Shown here: piece by piece, positions 6,010 to 6,399 of the stretch
Layout: every line of letters starts with the position of its first letter
Numbering within the stretch: position 1 is the first letter of the stretch
From: Candidatus Fermentibacterota bacterium
GTDB lineage: Bacteria > Fermentibacterota > Fermentibacteria > Fermentibacterales > Fermentibacteraceae
DNA length: 6,399 nt
Direction of reading: 5' to 3'
NCBI GenBank assembly: GCA_012523605.1
Contig: JAAYTY010000189.1
Coordinates: forward strand, 1 to 6,399
Notes under the pieces: model-generated
Database searches by the model: none
Told to the model about the DNA's origin: nothing
Seen by the model: only the letters and a program-made list of their open reading frames with translations
Made by a program: the position numbers and the translations under genes

Positions 6010-6399
6010 AGGTGCTCGTCGCGGGGTCCGGAGGGAGGGAGCACGCCATCGCATGGGCGCTCTCCCGCAGCGGGCGGAACGAGGTGCATTCCGCTCCTGG
6101 GAACCCGGGGATGGCGGGGCTCGGCCCCTGTCATCCCGTATCCCCGATGGACGGTGCGGCGCTGGCCCGGCTCTGCAGGGACATCGGCATCGGACTCGTG
6201 GTGATCGGCCCCGAGGCGCCTCTGGAGGCCGATGTGGCAACGGCGCTCCGGGAGGAGGGGATGGCCTGCTTCGGCCCCGGCGCCTCCGGAGCGAGGATCG
6301 AGTCGAGCAAGTGGTTCGCGAAGGATGTGATGAAAGCCGCCGGAGTGCCCACCGCGGACGCCAGGCACTTCGATTCGGCGTCATCGGCCCTTTCGTGGA
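6006..6399 (+). CDS. purD: Phosphoribosylamine-glycine ligase (GAR synthetase), N-terminal part, cut by the window end
   Basis: The enzyme ligates glycine to 5-phosphoribosylamine with ATP, the second step of de novo IMP synthesis; it is cytosolic. Only 131 codons of an expected roughly 420 are inside the window, with no stop before base 6399. The translation shows the N-terminal nucleotide-fold glycine-rich motif VAGSGGREHAIAWAL (5-19), APGNPGMAG (30-38), VVIGPEAPLEAD (65-76), CFGPGASGARIESSKWFAK (88-106) and AGVPTAD (112-118), the start of the ATP-grasp region. ATG 6006 overlaps the panB stop as ATGA (6006-6009), and AGGGGA (5991-5996) is 9 bases upstream, so translation is probably coupled to panB. 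The frame is undamaged as far as it can be read. Confidence 0.95.
   Translation, partial: MKVLVAGSGGREHAIAWALSRSGRNEVHSAPGNPGMAGLGPCHPVSPMDGAALARLCRDIGIGLVVIGPEAPLEADVATALREEGMACFGPGASGARIESSKWFAKDVMKAAGVPTADARHFDSASSALSW

Noticed and set aside
5137..6384. 415-codon antisense open frame opposite panB and purD
   Set aside because: Its translation is Arg/Ser/Pro-rich with no motif, and the opposite strand encodes two intact, strongly recognised enzymes. High GC lengthens antisense frames.

Overview
The window is a compact, high-GC bacterial chromosomal segment (roughly two thirds G+C by eye), with every supported gene on the + strand. All genes are housekeeping or cell-envelope types, and no mobile element, CRISPR array, tRNA or rRNA was seen. 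Arginine AGG is common, and ATA and TTG/GTG-type codons are tolerated. The prolyl-tRNA synthetase is the short archaeal/eukaryote-like form, which is scattered among bacteria. I cannot name the phylum from the sequence alone.

Layout: (1) 1-420 is a non-coding, clearly more A+T-rich leader region with several short hairpins and one weak promoter candidate. (2) 421-1863 is proS. (3) 1844-3433 is a polytopic membrane protein resembling GT-C/PMT-type glycosyltransferases; it overlaps the end of proS by 20 nt and starts at TTG. (4) 3434-3512 is a short gap with a promoter candidate and a strong Shine-Dalgarno. (5) 3513-4046 is a small exported NlpC/P60 peptidase. (6) 4047-4271 is a gap that looks like a separate RNA transcription unit: a TTGACA-N17-TACCTT promoter, then a long self-complementary segment whose closing stem begins where the transcript should start. 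(7) 4272-5186 is a PAP2-family membrane phosphatase/transferase, 5176-6009 is panB and 6006-6399 is the start of purD. These three genes overlap one another by 11 and 4 nt and probably form one operon.

The genes do not make up one pathway. They combine translation (proS), envelope functions (GT-C-like protein, NlpC/P60, PAP2) and cofactor/purine synthesis (panB for pantothenate/CoA, purD for IMP). PanB uses 5,10-methylene-tetrahydrofolate and the purine pathway uses formyl-tetrahydrofolate, so one-carbon metabolism is a loose link between the last two.

The two items most worth a second look are the candidate structured RNA at about 4062-4225 (rod-like and 6S-RNA-like in outline, family unproven) and the loss of three of the four expected zinc-ligand cysteines in the C-terminal domain of ProRS.
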